Assembly (NCBI RefSeq): GCF_032118995.1
Contig: NC_092666.1
Coordinates: 12,474,501 to 12,538,500 of the forward strand
Source of the DNA: Asterias amurensis
Taxonomy: Eukaryota; Echinodermata; Asteroidea; Forcipulatida; Asteriidae
DNA: 64,000 bases
Direction of reading: 5' to 3'
Made by a program: the position numbers and the translations under genes. Positions within the stretch are counted from its first letter, which is position 1, and each line of letters starts with the position of its first letter. Positions 21,725 through 57,474 of this stretch are shown here, in pieces. Below the pieces are notes generated by a model that saw only the letters and a program-made list of their open reading frames with translations, was not told the origin of the DNA and did no database searches.

Positions 21725-22081
21725 TTAAGACACTGGATACCTTTGGTTTGTCAAAGACCAGTCTTCTCGCTGCTTGGTGTATCTTATGCATAAAATAACA
21801 AACCTGTGAAAATTTGACCTCAATTGGTCGTCAAAATTGTGAGAGAATCACACGAAGTTGTGTGCTTTCAGATGCTTGATTTCGGAGCCTCAAAATCTAA
21901 TTCTGGGGTCTCGAAATCAAATTCGTGGAAAATTACTTCTTTCTCGAAAAGTACGTCACTTCGGAGGGAGCCGTTTCTCACAGTGTTGTATACCATCAAC
22001 AGCTCTCAATTGCTTGTTACCAAGTAAGGTTTTATGCTAATAATTATTTTAAGTAATTACCGATAGTGTCCATTGCCTTTG
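21725..22081. mobile_element. M1 MITE, diverged
   Basis: Opposite orientation to the previous copy. The left end reads TTAAGACACTGGATACC; the right end is 'gtgtccattgcctttg', so its terminal TTAA is lost. Confidence 0.8.
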
Positions 22082-22265
22082 AAAATTCTGCTCAAACAGT
22101 ACTTTAAAAAAAATGATAAAGTTTGGATTCTTGCGAACACAAGTTCCAAGAAGATGTTTAGGCGGCAATTTTGACCCCCCTCCAAGCAAATAAAAGTACC
22201 ACGTGACACACAAAACTTCCATTTCCTAGGAAACTTATCCCGAAACGAATGTGCATTTGAAAAAC

Positions 22266-22787
22266 TTAAAGTCACCTGGAAGTGGTATTTTGTCAAAATA
22301 AAGCTTTTATCACTTAAATATGTGTTTTGACGAGTAGAATATGAATAAACAGTTAGCTAAGGCTCTAATTAAATGTAGTTTCCATTTTATTAACAAATTT
22401 AAAAGTAGGCCCGACCCGAGAGGGCGCTGTTCGGACCACTTGGCAAACTGACCCCATTTTTAGTTGTTTTGCTGCCTCCAGCAGCAACACACCTGGTCGA
22501 CATTGCCGGAAAAATGCAAGAAATAAACCTTTTTTTTTCGAATTGCCAACTCACGACTAGGACTTGCATGTACTTGCACGTACGTGTGTTCGATGTTCGA
22601 TCGAGGCAAAGTCTGCCTCGATTGACGTCACAAAAGGGGTACGCGGAGTCACCCCAAACAACTTTATCTATTTTTTAAACATTATAACTCGTTGCAAACA
22701 ATAACTCAAAAAATAATTGTATTGCTCCTTAACATAATATACTCTAATGTTTGAAGAAGAAAACAAATCTATTTCCAGGTGACACTA
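22266..22787. mobile_element. M4 palindromic MITE, second copy
   Basis: TTAAAGTCACCTGGAAGTGG to 'atttccaggtgacac'. Shares 'gcaaagtctgcctcgattga' and 'gtcacaaaaggggta' with 15009-15568. Confidence 0.78.
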
Positions 22788-23712
22788 ATGATTGTCATCT
22801 GACTCCCATTTAGCTTTATTTCTCAAAAATCTAGCTCATTCGCAGGCCTAGCCTATGGTTTAATGACACGTAGTATAACATTTTATGGGAATTCCCCTTT
22901 GGTAAATCGAGCACGCAATCACAACTTCAAGGCTCGGGCGCATGAATACTAGTATGTGCGATGACGTAAAAATTAAACACCCCTATTCTTGTAATGGTAC
23001 GTTCACACAGCATCGAGAAAGAATTGCGCAGCTGCCTTCTTCGTTTATTGATGTTACTCCCGCTGGAAAGCAATGAGTTTGTTATTTTCGGAGGGGCCAC
23101 CAACATTTAAAGAATGGTTGAACTACATTATAAGCATTTATTATAATAATTAATGCTTATAAAATTATTATAATGCTTGAACTATTATTATAGTTAAGCT
23201 GTCAGCAGACAATAAATTAGGCTGCCTGGCGAAGTTTGGCTGTATTTCATGGTGTTCCCAGTCAGTGGCTGTGCGCTGTACTGTGTGATGGTGGACATTT
23301 CCGGGTCCAACGTTCTATACGTTATAGAAGGCTGCTGCCGATGGATATCCCGGCGGGGATGCCGTAATAATTGATTATTTTCAAGGGGCATCACGGCCAC
23401 TTGAAGGGCAACGGCGGCCCGTGGCCGCCGTTAAATTCCAGCCCTGCCAGCCTCAAAACACACTGTCTATACAATCAGTCCAAAATATGCTGCTGCAACA
23501 GGTAAAAAATGTCCGATCCTCAAGTTTCTCACATCCTAAACAAACTACACTGGCTACTATAGTTGCAGAAATCAGTACAAAATCAACCTCCTGACATTCA
23601 AAGCAATTCAAGCATGGTTAAGCAACATGTACAAATTCAACCTTTAATTCTCCAGTGATTCAATAATAACATGCCCATCTAGTTGTAATTGTAAATAAAG
23701 AAAAAGTGTATC
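22788..23712. other. No gene recognised
   Basis: Non-coding on inspection. It contains a small AT palindrome ('taagcatttattataataat' with 'taatgcttata') at 23130-23165 and short non-conserved open frames. Confidence 0.5.
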
Positions 23713-24102
23713 TTTACAATGACAGTCCACACTATTGGTAAATGTCAAAGACCAGTCTTCTCACTTGATGTACCTCAACATGTACATAAATTAACAAACC
23801 TGTGAAAACTTTAGCTCGATTGGTCATCATCGGAGTTGCGAGATAAAATATGAAAAAAAAACCTTGTCGCACGAAGTTGTGTGCGTTTAGATGGTTGATT
23901 TCGAGACCTCAAATTCTAAAACTTGAGGTCTCCCGAAATCAAATTCGTGACTTACTTCTTTCTCGAAAACTATGTCACTTCAGAGGGAGCCGTTTTTCAC
24001 AATATTTTATACCATCAACCTCTCCCCATTACTCGCTACCAAGTAAGGTTTTATGCTGATAATTATTTTGAGTAACTACCAATAGTGTCCACTGCCTTTA
24101 AG
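23713..24102. mobile_element. M1 MITE
   Basis: Left end mutated ('tttacaatgacagtccac'), right end 'gtgtccactgcctttaa'; internal features as in other copies. Confidence 0.8.
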
Positions 24103-24129
24103 TATGGGCTTTTTTTTTTAAGGATCTGG

Positions 24130-25045
24130 TATAGTAGTCGACAGCTGCTGCCAAGGCCTGCTAGAGCTTAGACCGTCGGTCGGCTACGACTCATAACGTC
24201 GACGCATCAGTTGATATAATTGTACGTAATTGCAGACACGACGCCTACCGTTCCTAACTACTACTTACTACTCCCACTAACGATATCAATAGGCCTATTA
24301 TAAGTTTCAAGTGATGAAAGACTTACCAGAAAGGAGCAAGTAGTCGGTAGGAATGAAAATTTTGCTGCAACCATACAATTGGTAGTCTAAAAAGAGTATG
24401 GTGTGAGGTCCCAGTGGGCGTAGCCGTTGTGTAGTAGAGATGAGAGTTGAGAACAACATCTGCACGTAGCTTTGCTTTACGGTACGGTACACGTACGGTA
24501 CATGGGTACGGTACATGAGTACTTTGTTCGAGCCACACGCACGAGGTTGAAGACACGACCGTACTCATGACTGCGCTATACTGTTCTCGCTGTGTAATAT
24601 GTACTGCACAAACAATATATACGTTGTTCGTGCAGTTTTTGTTGCCGAATCGTGCCGCGCACCAGGCCGGGGCACACTACGCCAGCAACCTTGGGTCAAA
24701 GCTACACGTAGCTCTGTTTGTATGACGGTAGACTTGTGGACAAGTCGTTTGTCGAGCTGAAATCTCGCGACGTGATCTTTGTATCGAGACTACTGGCTTG
24801 CGAGGCTACTGCTGTTGCGACAATCCCTAGTGTAATCTCGCGCAAAAGCAGTTTCCCGCGAGGAAGCAGTCTCGGACAACAGTAGCAACGCGAGAGTCGC
24901 ATGATATGCATAAACGACCTGTCAACAAGTCTAATAATGAGAGAGATAAAACTAGGCAAAAGACACAAAATCGGCAACAACGGGCAAAGCTTGTGTACCA
25001 TACGTATTTGAAAGGAGTTTTTTTTAGTTTAATATTAAGGCAGTC
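24130..25045 (-). other. Right outer arm of inverted duplication (promoter/first-exon-like)
   Basis: Reverse complement of 1531-2225 with scattered change. On the minus strand it carries a conserved 5' splice site (GT at 24326-24325, 'tctggtaagtctt'). It also holds a GGTACGGTACATG-type short tandem at 24478-24520. No exon partner is recognised downstream on this strand. Confidence 0.55.
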
Positions 25046-25279
25046 TACTTCAGATTGTTTTACACCAATGGACTGGTTTTGTTTAATAATATGACGACAC
25101 AGTCACCGTTGTTTACCAAACATGTGCCTGTAGATTCATGTAAACGTTTGTATCCATTGTTTGAGCTGATATCGCCTTTGAATTTACCCTCAGGTTCAAA
25201 GTGTTCTCATACTACTGCAATCGCAATTGTACAAATGTTACCGATCAAAGTTCTATTTGTGATTCTGCTGATGTAGCTC

Positions 25280-25608
25280 TTAAAGCCATTGAACACTTTC
25301 GGTAAACAGTATTGTCCAAAGGCCCACACTTCGTGTATCACAACTTATATATAACATAACAAACCTGTGAAAATTTAGGCTCAATCGGTTTCGCCGTGTC
25401 ATGACATGTGTTTAAAACAAATCCGTAATTCTCCCTATCGAATTCCCCGAGAATTGATAATTGTTTTAATGTTTTCTCAAAAAGTAAAGCATTTCATCGA
25501 ATAATATTTCAAGAGAAGTCTTTTACCATTACCTTCTGTAAACCCTGTAACTATTTGTACATCTGTGAACTTTTTTCTGTTTTCGGTTCCGAAAGTATAT
25601 GGTTTTAA
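25280..25608. mobile_element. M3 MITE
   Basis: Starts TTAAAGCCATTGAACACTTT and ends near 'ccgaaagtatatggttttaa'. It shows the M3 inner hallmarks 'tttcgccgtgtcatgacatg', 'ttctcaaaaagtaaagcatt' and 'accttctgtaaaccctgtaa'. A middle segment present in the other copies is deleted. Confidence 0.8.
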
Positions 25609-26057
25609 GAATTGAATACAATTTGCGCTTGATACTACGGATACAGAAATGCAATCAATTATACACGTATTGGCTCCATTTACATGTTTGCTCGTGTTGG
25701 TTCCGGCATGCATTTTGCTTCGCTGAGGATTTAATCTGCGCCAAAATAATTCGTCCCTCTGGCACGCACAATGTCATCACGCAATGCCACCGCCATTTTC
25801 GGATGCCGACCCTGCCTGTATAAAGGGGAAATTACTAGCTTCAGCGGCAGCATGCTCAGTTTACCTTTCTCCCCTTTTTAATGGATGTTAATTCAAACGT
25901 TATGCCTCTTTCCTTTTACTTCATAACAATCCACGGTGTACTAGATGCATGCGTAAGAGAGCATTATTGACTTTCGTTCAGCCACAACCCGTAAGACTGT
26001 ACTTCGGTCTTTGAGGGCAATTAAAGTACCTAATATTTTATTTTGTAACAGATTGTT
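25609..26057. other. No gene between two M3 elements
   Basis: Short frames only; nothing recognisable. Confidence 0.45.
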
Positions 26058-26426
26058 TTAAAGCCATTGTACACTTTCGGTAAACAGTATTGTCCAAGTC
26101 CCACACTTCGTGTATTTCAACTGATATATAAAACAACAAACCTGTGAAAATTTAGGCTCAATCGATCGTCGGAGTCGGGGGAAAATAACGGCAAAACCCA
26201 CTCTTGTTTTCGCACGTTTCGCCGTGTCATGACATTATGTTTCAAATAAATCCGTAATTCCCGTTATCGAGAATTGATATTGTTTTAATGTTTTCTCAAA
26301 AAGTAAAACATTTCATGGAACAATATTTCAAGAGAAGTCTTTCACCATTACCTTCTGTAAACCCTGTAAATTATTTGTAAATCTGTGAACGTTTTTTTCT
26401 GTACCGAAAGTCTATAATGGCTTTAA
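26058..26426. mobile_element. M3 MITE, full length
   Basis: Both TTAA ends are present (TTAAAGCCATTGTACAC and TAATGGCTTTAA). Confidence 0.85.
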
Positions 26427-26429
26427 ATA

Positions 26430-26580
26430 TTACTATTATTTTTGAAAAGATTTATAGCGCATTTAAAACAGAAACAACAACAAAAACAATTGAAATTAAA
26501 TACAAAAGAAAGGAAATCTATGCACACACATAAAAAGCACAAAAACAGCACATTAAAAGAAGTATATTAAAAATTTGCAA
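26430..26580. repeat. Dispersed repeat 'GATTTATAGCGCATTT' (copy 1)
   Basis: 'gatttatagcgcatttaaaa', then an A-rich stretch with 'aaattaaatacaaaagaaag' and 'tgcacacacata'. The same order recurs at 26945-27075. Confidence 0.6.
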
Positions 26581-26584
26581 AAAA

Positions 26585-26945
26585 ACAAAATGGCAAGGAG
26601 AACGCGCTGTTTACACTTATTAAAACATACTTTTTACATCTCATAGATTTATTTGTTTCTTCTGATGGTCTGCAGATATATCCTCATCAAAAATTTAAAA
26701 GAAGAAACTTGAAAAAAAAAATCATTCCATGTCGGGTTTGGGCTAGCGTATCAAATTTCGGTCTTTCAGCAGACAGTGTCGATGAGAACGCGCTGTTTGC
26801 ACTGATTATTTTCTTACATCTCCTTGAATCTTTATTTTTCTGCTGATCCACAGATATGTCCTTTAAAAAATGGAGGAAGAAATTTGAAACAAATTTTCAT
26901 TCCACCTCGAGAGTGGGCTAGCATTTTAAAATGTTGGTCCTTCAG
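26585..26945. repeat. Detached block of the 125-bp satellite
   Basis: Two to three units with 'gagaacgcgctgtttacact', 'ttcttctgatggtctgcaga' and 'ttcagcagacagtg', matching 7735-8700 some 18 kb away. Confidence 0.7.
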
Positions 26946-27075
26946 CGGATATTATTATTATTTATTACAAAGATTTATACAGCGCATTTCCAATAAAAAG
27001 ACCAATGCGCTTTACAACAAAAATTGAAATTAAATACAAAAGAAAGCAAATTTATGCACACACATAATAATACAT
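26945..27075. repeat. Dispersed repeat 'GATTTATAGCGCATTT' (copy 2)
   Basis: (TTA)n, then 'gatttatacagcgcatttcc' and the same A-rich tail as copy 1. Confidence 0.6.
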
Positions 27076-27077
27076 AA

Positions 27078-27160
27078 TTTAGTGGCACGGTTGGCTTGTG
27101 CGTAAAGCGCTCGCCTCTCACCAAGGTGACCCCGGTTCGATTCCAGGTCGGGGCCATATG
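27078..27160 (+). mobile_element. tRNA-like SINE head (S3)
   Basis: A-box-like 'ggcttgtgcgtaaagcg' and B box GGTTCGATTCC about 40 bases apart. The cloverleaf arms pair poorly, so a SINE head is likelier than a tRNA gene. It lies just beyond the donor of the minus-strand exon at 27190. Confidence 0.55.
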
Positions 27161-27189
27161 TGAGTTGAGTTGTGCGTTGGTTCTCTTAC

Positions 27190-27435
27190 CTTTGAGTTTT
27201 TGGTATCGATGTTGAGGAAATAGTCCGGTAGTACATCAGGATCGCTGTTGACGTGCATCAACGCCATCTCAGCCGCTTTCAGAATAGCTGTACCATCCCA
27301 GTCGGAGCCGGAACCCCCAAGGCTGAACAGACCCCCCAGGGTGATGTTGGTGAGAGACAGGGTCCCTGTGGTGGTGAGAGTCAGTAAGGTCATGGTGGTG
27401 ATGTACAATCTAAAAGGTTGATGATTCGTAGCCAT
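27190..27435 (-). CDS. First coding exon of a GABA-B receptor-like gene (partial)
   Basis: 82 codons from an ATG at 27435 to a strong donor (AAAG|gtaaga) at phase 0. Residues 1-30 form a hydrophobic, threonine-rich signal peptide. Then come ITLGGLFSLGGSG and KAAEMALMHVNSDPDVLPDY, the pattern that opens the extracellular Venus-flytrap (ANF receptor) domain of metabotropic GABA-B receptors (compare the family's GGLFP and AAEMAL-H-VN motifs). The rest should lie leftwards on the minus strand. I could not recognise a second exon in the window, so the gene either has a very long intron containing the TRIM genes or is a broken copy. Confidence 0.6.
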
Positions 27436-27787
27436 AGCAAAGTTACACCCGTGTGGGCCTCGGTGCCTCTCTCCAAATTAGCTATAACAGGGAAACTTCC
27501 AGACTGAAAAAAATGCCTCACTTGTGCAAACAATGTGCACTGTGGCCCCTCAACGCAAATCAACTATGTATATAATTGGACAGGATGCAATACCCAGCGT
27601 GAAAAAAAATACAACAACGCTGTCCTACAGGTGCACTGTCGCACCTCATGTAAATCAACTATTGACAGGGAGATTTCCAGCGTGAAATACCACTGGTGCA
27701 CTTAACGCTGTAATGTGCTCTAAACCTCAAGTGCTACGACTTATAATACCTAGCAGGTGCTTCGAGATCACGTGTGGATGGGAAAGG
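27436..27787. other. 5' flank of the GABA-B-like exon
   Basis: Non-coding, with loosely repeated phrases ('ttccagcgtgaaa', 'caaatcaactatg', 'gtgcactgt') at 27490-27710 suggesting an old tandem of about 80 bp. Confidence 0.4.
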
Positions 27788-27866
27788 CCAATCATGAAAT
27801 CAGCCAATGAAGAAAAGGCAATCATAAAATCAACCAATCGAAAAGCCATTCATAAAGTCAGCCAAT
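27788..27866 (-). promoter_or_regulatory. Cluster of four CCAAT boxes
   Basis: CCAAT at 27788, 27804, 27834 and 27862 (ATTGG on the minus strand), within repeated 'aatcataaaatcagccaatg' phrases. It lies about 350-430 bp beyond the start of the GABA-B-like exon. CCAAT pairs spaced like this are NF-Y type sites, but they may just follow from a local tandem duplication. Confidence 0.45.
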
Positions 27867-28389
27867 GGGTGCATTTGCTGCCCGCACTTCTATGTCATTT
27901 TACGTCATTATAAGAAATCACACCTTTACATCAGGGAGTGGATTTTGATGTACAAAATGACCACTTCTCAGAATCAGCACTCTTCTAGACAGGGGAAAAC
28001 ATCGAGGTGCGTTTATCTAGAACCTGACCCAAAGCAAAGTACCTAAAGCGTCGTACCATAAGGATAAAGAAACAATGCCACGTGTACCACAAGCTGGCAT
28101 TTCATTTCTTTGAGTAAGTTCATCACAACAGTGATTTGATTCGTTCTTATAACGAATATAAGACGAATGACGCAGGAAAGAGAAAGCAGTTAGCTGTGGA
28201 GAAAACACAAACAACTTTTCTCCAAAACAATGCGTCATAACAAGGTATATTTGGGACGTTCATTTTGACAACTGACAATGTTTGTCTCAGTATCCTAGCA
28301 TAATAATACCGATGCATGAACTGACTGACAGCAATCATGATGTTCTAGGGATAGTGTTTGAATATTCCAGGGGCGGACCTGTATGTGTT
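27867..28389. other. No gene recognised
   Basis: No protein-like open frame on either strand and no repeat identified. Confidence 0.45.
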
Positions 28390-28863
28390 AGATGTGGTAA
28401 AGATAGTGGACACTGTAAGTAATTGCCTGTGAAAATTTGAGCTCATGGTCGTCGAAGTTGCGAGATAACTATAAAAGAAAAACACCATTGTCACATCATT
28501 GTCACACGAAGTTGTGTTAGATGTGGTAAAGATACTTGGTATTACGATCAGTGGGGAGAAGTTGATAGTATAAAACATTGTAAGAAACGGCTCCCTCTGA
28601 AGTAAAGTAGTTTTCGAGAAAGAAGTAGTTTTCCACGAATTTGATTTCGAGATCCAGATTTAGAATTTGCGGTCTCGAAATCAACCATCTGAAAGCACAC
28701 GACTTCATGTGACAGGGGTTTTTCTTTCAAAATTCTCTCGCAACTTCGTCGACGATCAATTGAGTCCAAATTTTCACAGGTTTGTTATTTTTTGCGGTGT
28801 CGAGATACACCAAGTGAGAACACTGGTCTTTGACAAATTTACCAAAGATGTCCAGTGCTTTTA
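28390..28863. mobile_element. M1 MITE mosaic with inverted internal piece
   Basis: A left M1 end, then an internal M1 segment in the opposite order. The phrase 'gtgttagatgtggtaaagat' occurs twice, at 28384 and 28513, and bounds the rearranged part. Confidence 0.65.
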
Positions 28864-29149
28864 ATGCCGTGCGTTCGAGTCACCCGCAGCGCCCAACACA
28901 TTGTTGCGGCCCATTCCTCTCTCTCCACTTACACTGATTAATTGACTTCAAGCCGTGGCTTACAATTTTCACAGTTGATTTCAGTTCTAATCATCCTTCA
29001 ACTCAATATAAATTGTCGAGTAAAACATGTATAATGAATGTTTACCCTTTTTATTAGCGAGGTCTATTTTGATGACGGCCTCTGGAATTAAAAACTTAAT
29101 AATAATAATAAATTAAAGCATATTAATTACCGCTCTGTTTTTGTTGTTG

Positions 29150-29790
29150 TTCTTTGTTCTTCTGAATGGTTCGTACTTGTCTCGAAGGTGAGTACATTGT
29201 AATAACGAATCTACACTTTAGAGTCTATTATCTGATCTAAACCATTTCCCCCATCGTTCTTTGTCAAACGCGACGTTCGGCCGCATTTATAACTATTTTG
29301 CCAATTATTTATCAGCATAATATAACTCCATTATAGTGCCCGTGTACAATGTTTTTGTTGAAATTATTATATTATGAATTATTTACCGTAGTGGTATGTG
29401 TTTATTTATTCGTCTATTTAGTGCTGTTTTTCTGTTTTGTTCTGTAATATTGTAACGGGCACATCCGCCACAAGCCTCGGCTTTTAGGATGATGCCTCCA
29501 TGCGATGTGAATGTGGAAATAAATGTTCTATTGATTGTTTGATCGATTGATTGATTGACTGATTGATTGATTGATTGATTGATTGAATAGCATAAAAGTA
29601 TGTAATTTAACATTCAAGTAACTTGTTTAACTGGAAAATGTTTTTGGACATTAAACTAATTTTCATTTTCAAGTTGATCTATAACTTCGGGTTTGTACAC
29701 TCAACAGTAGATTTGTTACGAATCTACAGTTAAGTGTAGATTCGTAAAAATAGAGTGACGTCACATCAGTAAAATAATGACTTATTGTTG
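29150..29790. mobile_element. M9 element copy split by a LINE tail
   Basis: Outer pieces ('acgaatctacacttta' near 29200; 'ttgtacactcaacagtagat' and 'agagtgacgtcac' near 29690-29765) match 11395-12190 in inverted order. A LINE tail lies between them. Confidence 0.45.
29425..29592 (+). mobile_element. LINE 3' tail with (GATT)n
   Basis: 'cgggcacatccgccacaagc' and 'ggatgatgcctccatgcgat', then 'aaataaatgttctattgatt', running into a GATT microsatellite: a typical non-LTR 3' terminus. No coding sequence remains. Confidence 0.6.
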
Positions 29791-29892
29791 TCACAATGTT
29801 TAGACTTTATAAATATTTTCATAGACGTCACGTTTCGTTATTTTACCTAAATTTGAAGCGAGGGTGTCCCCGGATTATTTGTCGTGTCACCC

Positions 29893-30077
29893 CCGAAATC
29901 AGGCATCTGAAAGCACACAACTTCGTACGACAAAGGTGTTTTTTCTTTCTTATCTCGCAACTTCGACGACCGATTGAGCTCAAATTTTCACAGGTTTGTT
30001 ATTTCATGCATATGTTGAGATACACCAAGTGAGAAGACTGGTCTGTGACAATTACCAATAGTGTCCAGGGTCTTTAT
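29893..30077. mobile_element. M1 MITE, right half only
   Basis: 'gcatctgaaagcacacaact' through 'aattaccaatagtgtcc'. Confidence 0.75.
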
Positions 30078-30224
30078 ATCTTCCCATTTGGGGGGACAGA
30101 ATTTAGCCGACGGACCGATTTCCATGGGACACCGGAGATTCTGTCCACTGGCAAAATAACGTTGGCTGGTGGAGGATGATTCAAAAGAGGGCAATAAGAA
30201 GTAGTTTGTACACAGATCGAAGAT

Positions 30225-30645
30225 CCTTGGGCCAATATTGGGACGATAGTTCGTATACTGGGCCGATAAAGGCATACGATTTACCCCAGTAGGCCTACAT
30301 GCAGCTAAGCATTGGGCCAGTATTGGGTCATTAACAGGGCCGTTATCGTTCGTGTATTGGGCCGATTAAAGGCATACGGTATTGGCCCCGGCCAGTACAG
30401 ACATATTTATTGGCCAGCACTGGGACGACAGGCAGATAAGCTAACCAATGGGCCGTCATGATTCTTTTTTATACCGGGCCGATAAAGGCATACGGTAATG
30501 GCCCTGTGCAGGCAGATTATATGGGCCCGCAGTATTGGGCCGTTATAATGGTTCGTCACCGAGAAAAGCATACAGTATTGGCCCAGTACAGACAAACGAT
30601 ACCAGCACTGGGACGTTATTGGTCGTATACAGGGCCGATGATCAG
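30225..30645. repeat. Degenerate GGGCC tandem array
   Basis: Irregular units built from 'tgggccgataaaggcatacg', 'tattgggccagtattggg' and 'cagtacagacat', repeated four or more times at roughly 90-110 bp spacing. No conserved frame. Confidence 0.7.
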
Positions 30646-30910
30646 TTGGTCGTCAAAGTTGCGAGAAAAAATACCCTTGTTACACAAATTGTTGTGTGCT
30701 TTCGGATGCTTGATTTCGGGACCTCAAAATCTAATTTTTTGGGGACTCGAAATCAATTTTAAATATTTTAGTGAAATTTTTGTATAAGGCCTACTTCTTT
30801 CTCGGACACTATGTTACAGATGGAGCCGACAGCTCTCTATTGATCATTTCCAAATAAGTTTTTATGCTGACAATTATTTTGAGTAGTTACCATTAGTGCC
30901 CAGTGCTTTT
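30640..30910. mobile_element. M1 MITE, partial
   Basis: Begins inside the element ('gttggtcgtcaaagttgcga') and ends 'agtgcccagtgctttt'. Its left part is replaced by the GGGCC array. Confidence 0.7.
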
Positions 30911-32153
30911 TATTTTACTAACTTTGTTAATGGTTTGATTTGCTCACAGCATGCTGTAAGTGTGATTGGCCATCTGTTTTGAGGTCACACGGTGACGGGT
31001 GCTGTGTTAATTATAACAAAGCTACGTTGTAATTATTAACGATTACGGTCCCCTATGTGGAAAGTTTTGGAAATTGTGCTGATATAATCGGTCGGTGTCC
31101 TATGGGAAAATTTGTCCCGTGGAGATTCTGTCCTCCACTGTAGGAAATTATATTAATAATGATGACCTGGAGGGGTTGGTTCAAGAGAGGGAGCTATCAG
31201 AAGAAAATAGTTCGCCGTTTATAAAAGTTTGGTTGGGCGTGCCGAAAAAAAAGGAGTTCTAACGAACACCCTAACTGTAAGTGGAGGGAGGAAACAATTG
31301 CGTAAAACCACCACATGACCATGTGGACCAAGCGTGAGTGTGGCATTCCACTTTCGGGAAGAATTTTCTCTGTTCAATTGCGTGATGGGGAGTTTTTATG
31401 CAAGCTGCTATGATCAATAAAGACAAGAAAAAACAATATAGATAACAAATTATGAATGCAAATTGTTGAAGTGAAGACCTCAAGTCCAGGGGGGGGATCT
31501 ACCGTGGGGGGGGGGGGGGGGTCTGGGACTTCAGCCTAGCTCGGCAACACTGATTAATTAAAAAAGAAAATCAAACTATAATCTCATTCATCGTAGAAAT
31601 AGTACAGAGAGACAAACAGAACAGTCACACAGTGCTATTATGCTTGAGTGGTCAACCAATAATAATAGGGTGGAATAACAACATTTGGTTTATTGGTTGG
31701 CAGGTGTGAGTCACGAGAAAAAAATACACAGCATGTACGGTAAGGCAGCCTAACAAAATAATGTATAGGAACAGGAATACAAATTTCTGTAAATTTTTGT
31801 TATGTAAGAAGCCAAAATTAATTTTCTTTAATCCCCGATTCAAATTTCCATCTATTTTAATAAATCTATTTGGCCCAGCTATTTTGGGCATTATAAAAAA
31901 ATACAGCCGATGGTCAACCCCAAATACACGTTCTTTAATCATTGTGTAAAGCTGTGTAGTCAGTTGCCGAGTGATAGTAAACAGTGCGTCACGTACGTTG
32001 TGCCTGGCCGTGTCCCCTAATTGATCTGGTACCCGTACTTTCCACACTATCGAAATACAACCGTCGGCAACCATGGAAGAAATATTTGCATAACATTAGA
32101 GCATTGTGCTTTTATTTCTCGAAGGAAGTAGTCAGTCTTCATTTGAAGACAAA
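30911..32153 (+). promoter_or_regulatory. 5' flank and likely promoter of TMEM145
   Basis: Upstream of the first ATG I see no other gene. A G-run lies at 31507-31520. A long minus-strand open frame (31652-32074) has no recognisable content and partly overlaps a dispersed repeat. The transcription start probably lies in the last 200 bp, but no core motif is clear. Confidence 0.4.
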
Positions 32154-56745
<24,592 letters not shown>

Positions 56746-56925
56746 AAGCTTACCGTCACGACCTCTGTATAAATTTCCAGCAGTATTCGTCTTCGCAGTC
56801 ATGGAACAATCATCGGGCAGAATTGCTTCATATTTGAAAGGGCATCAAGGCATTTTCTCTTTAGCAGAGGGCACCATGTGAGGAAATTGTAAATTTCTAC
56901 TGGAGCATTTCAAGGGCGCCAAGGC

Positions 56926-57063
56926 ATGGAGGCCATCATCTTCGTTGCCATCGTGAAGTGTCTTGCCTGCATCATCATCGTAGCTTACTATCACAACCTC
57001 TACAGTATCAAGCAATACTCATCGAAGCAACTTACTTCAGATTTGTCCAATGGCAGCTTCTAG
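56926..57063 (+). other. 45-codon open frame with a transmembrane-like segment
   Basis: Begins MEAIIFVAIVKCLACIIIVA, continues YYHNLYSIKQYSSKQ, and ends in a serine-rich tail before TAG. A single clean hydrophobic helix followed by a polar tail looks coding-like, but I know no family for it. It shares the frame of the last TMEM145 exon, beyond two stops (56743, 56890). It could be part of an alternative last exon, a separate small protein, or chance. Confidence 0.3.
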
Positions 57064-57114
57064 AACAATACACCCGACCAATCAAAAGCAAGTATCAAAT
57101 GACATCAGGGGCCG

Positions 57115-57474
57115 ATTTCACAAAGCAATGAAATCCATCGCAAGGCAAATTAAATTGTCAGTTTTACCAAAGTGATTTGTGTGGTGATATCACACTTAGC
57201 AACTACATGTACATGTATGATTGATTTGTGCCCCAGGGCCCAATTTCATGTCATATGCACCATTTGTGACTCACTGGTATCCTGCTCATATCTGCCTAGC
57301 AGATAGTTGTTCAAGCAATATTTACTGCTTAAGCAGTTCTTAAGCCTGTAAACACAAAAACTTGCTAAGCACAAAAAATATTGCTTAACAGAATGGGGTA
57401 GCCAGCCAAATCACTTAGCAAAGAAATTTGTTAAGCAGTATTTTTCTGCTTAATAGCTTTATGAAATCGGGTCC
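57115..57474. mobile_element. M8 element in the 3' UTR
   Basis: 'gccgatttcacaaagcaatg' start and 'agctttatgaaatcgggtcc' end, with internal 'ttgcttaacag', 'cttaagcag' and 'tgctaagca' motifs in both orientations. Confidence 0.6.

Noticed and set aside
31652..32074. 140-codon minus-strand frame before TMEM145
   Set aside because: Partly dispersed repeat (a segment recurs near 790), of low complexity, and with no recognisable domain; overlaps the probable promoter.
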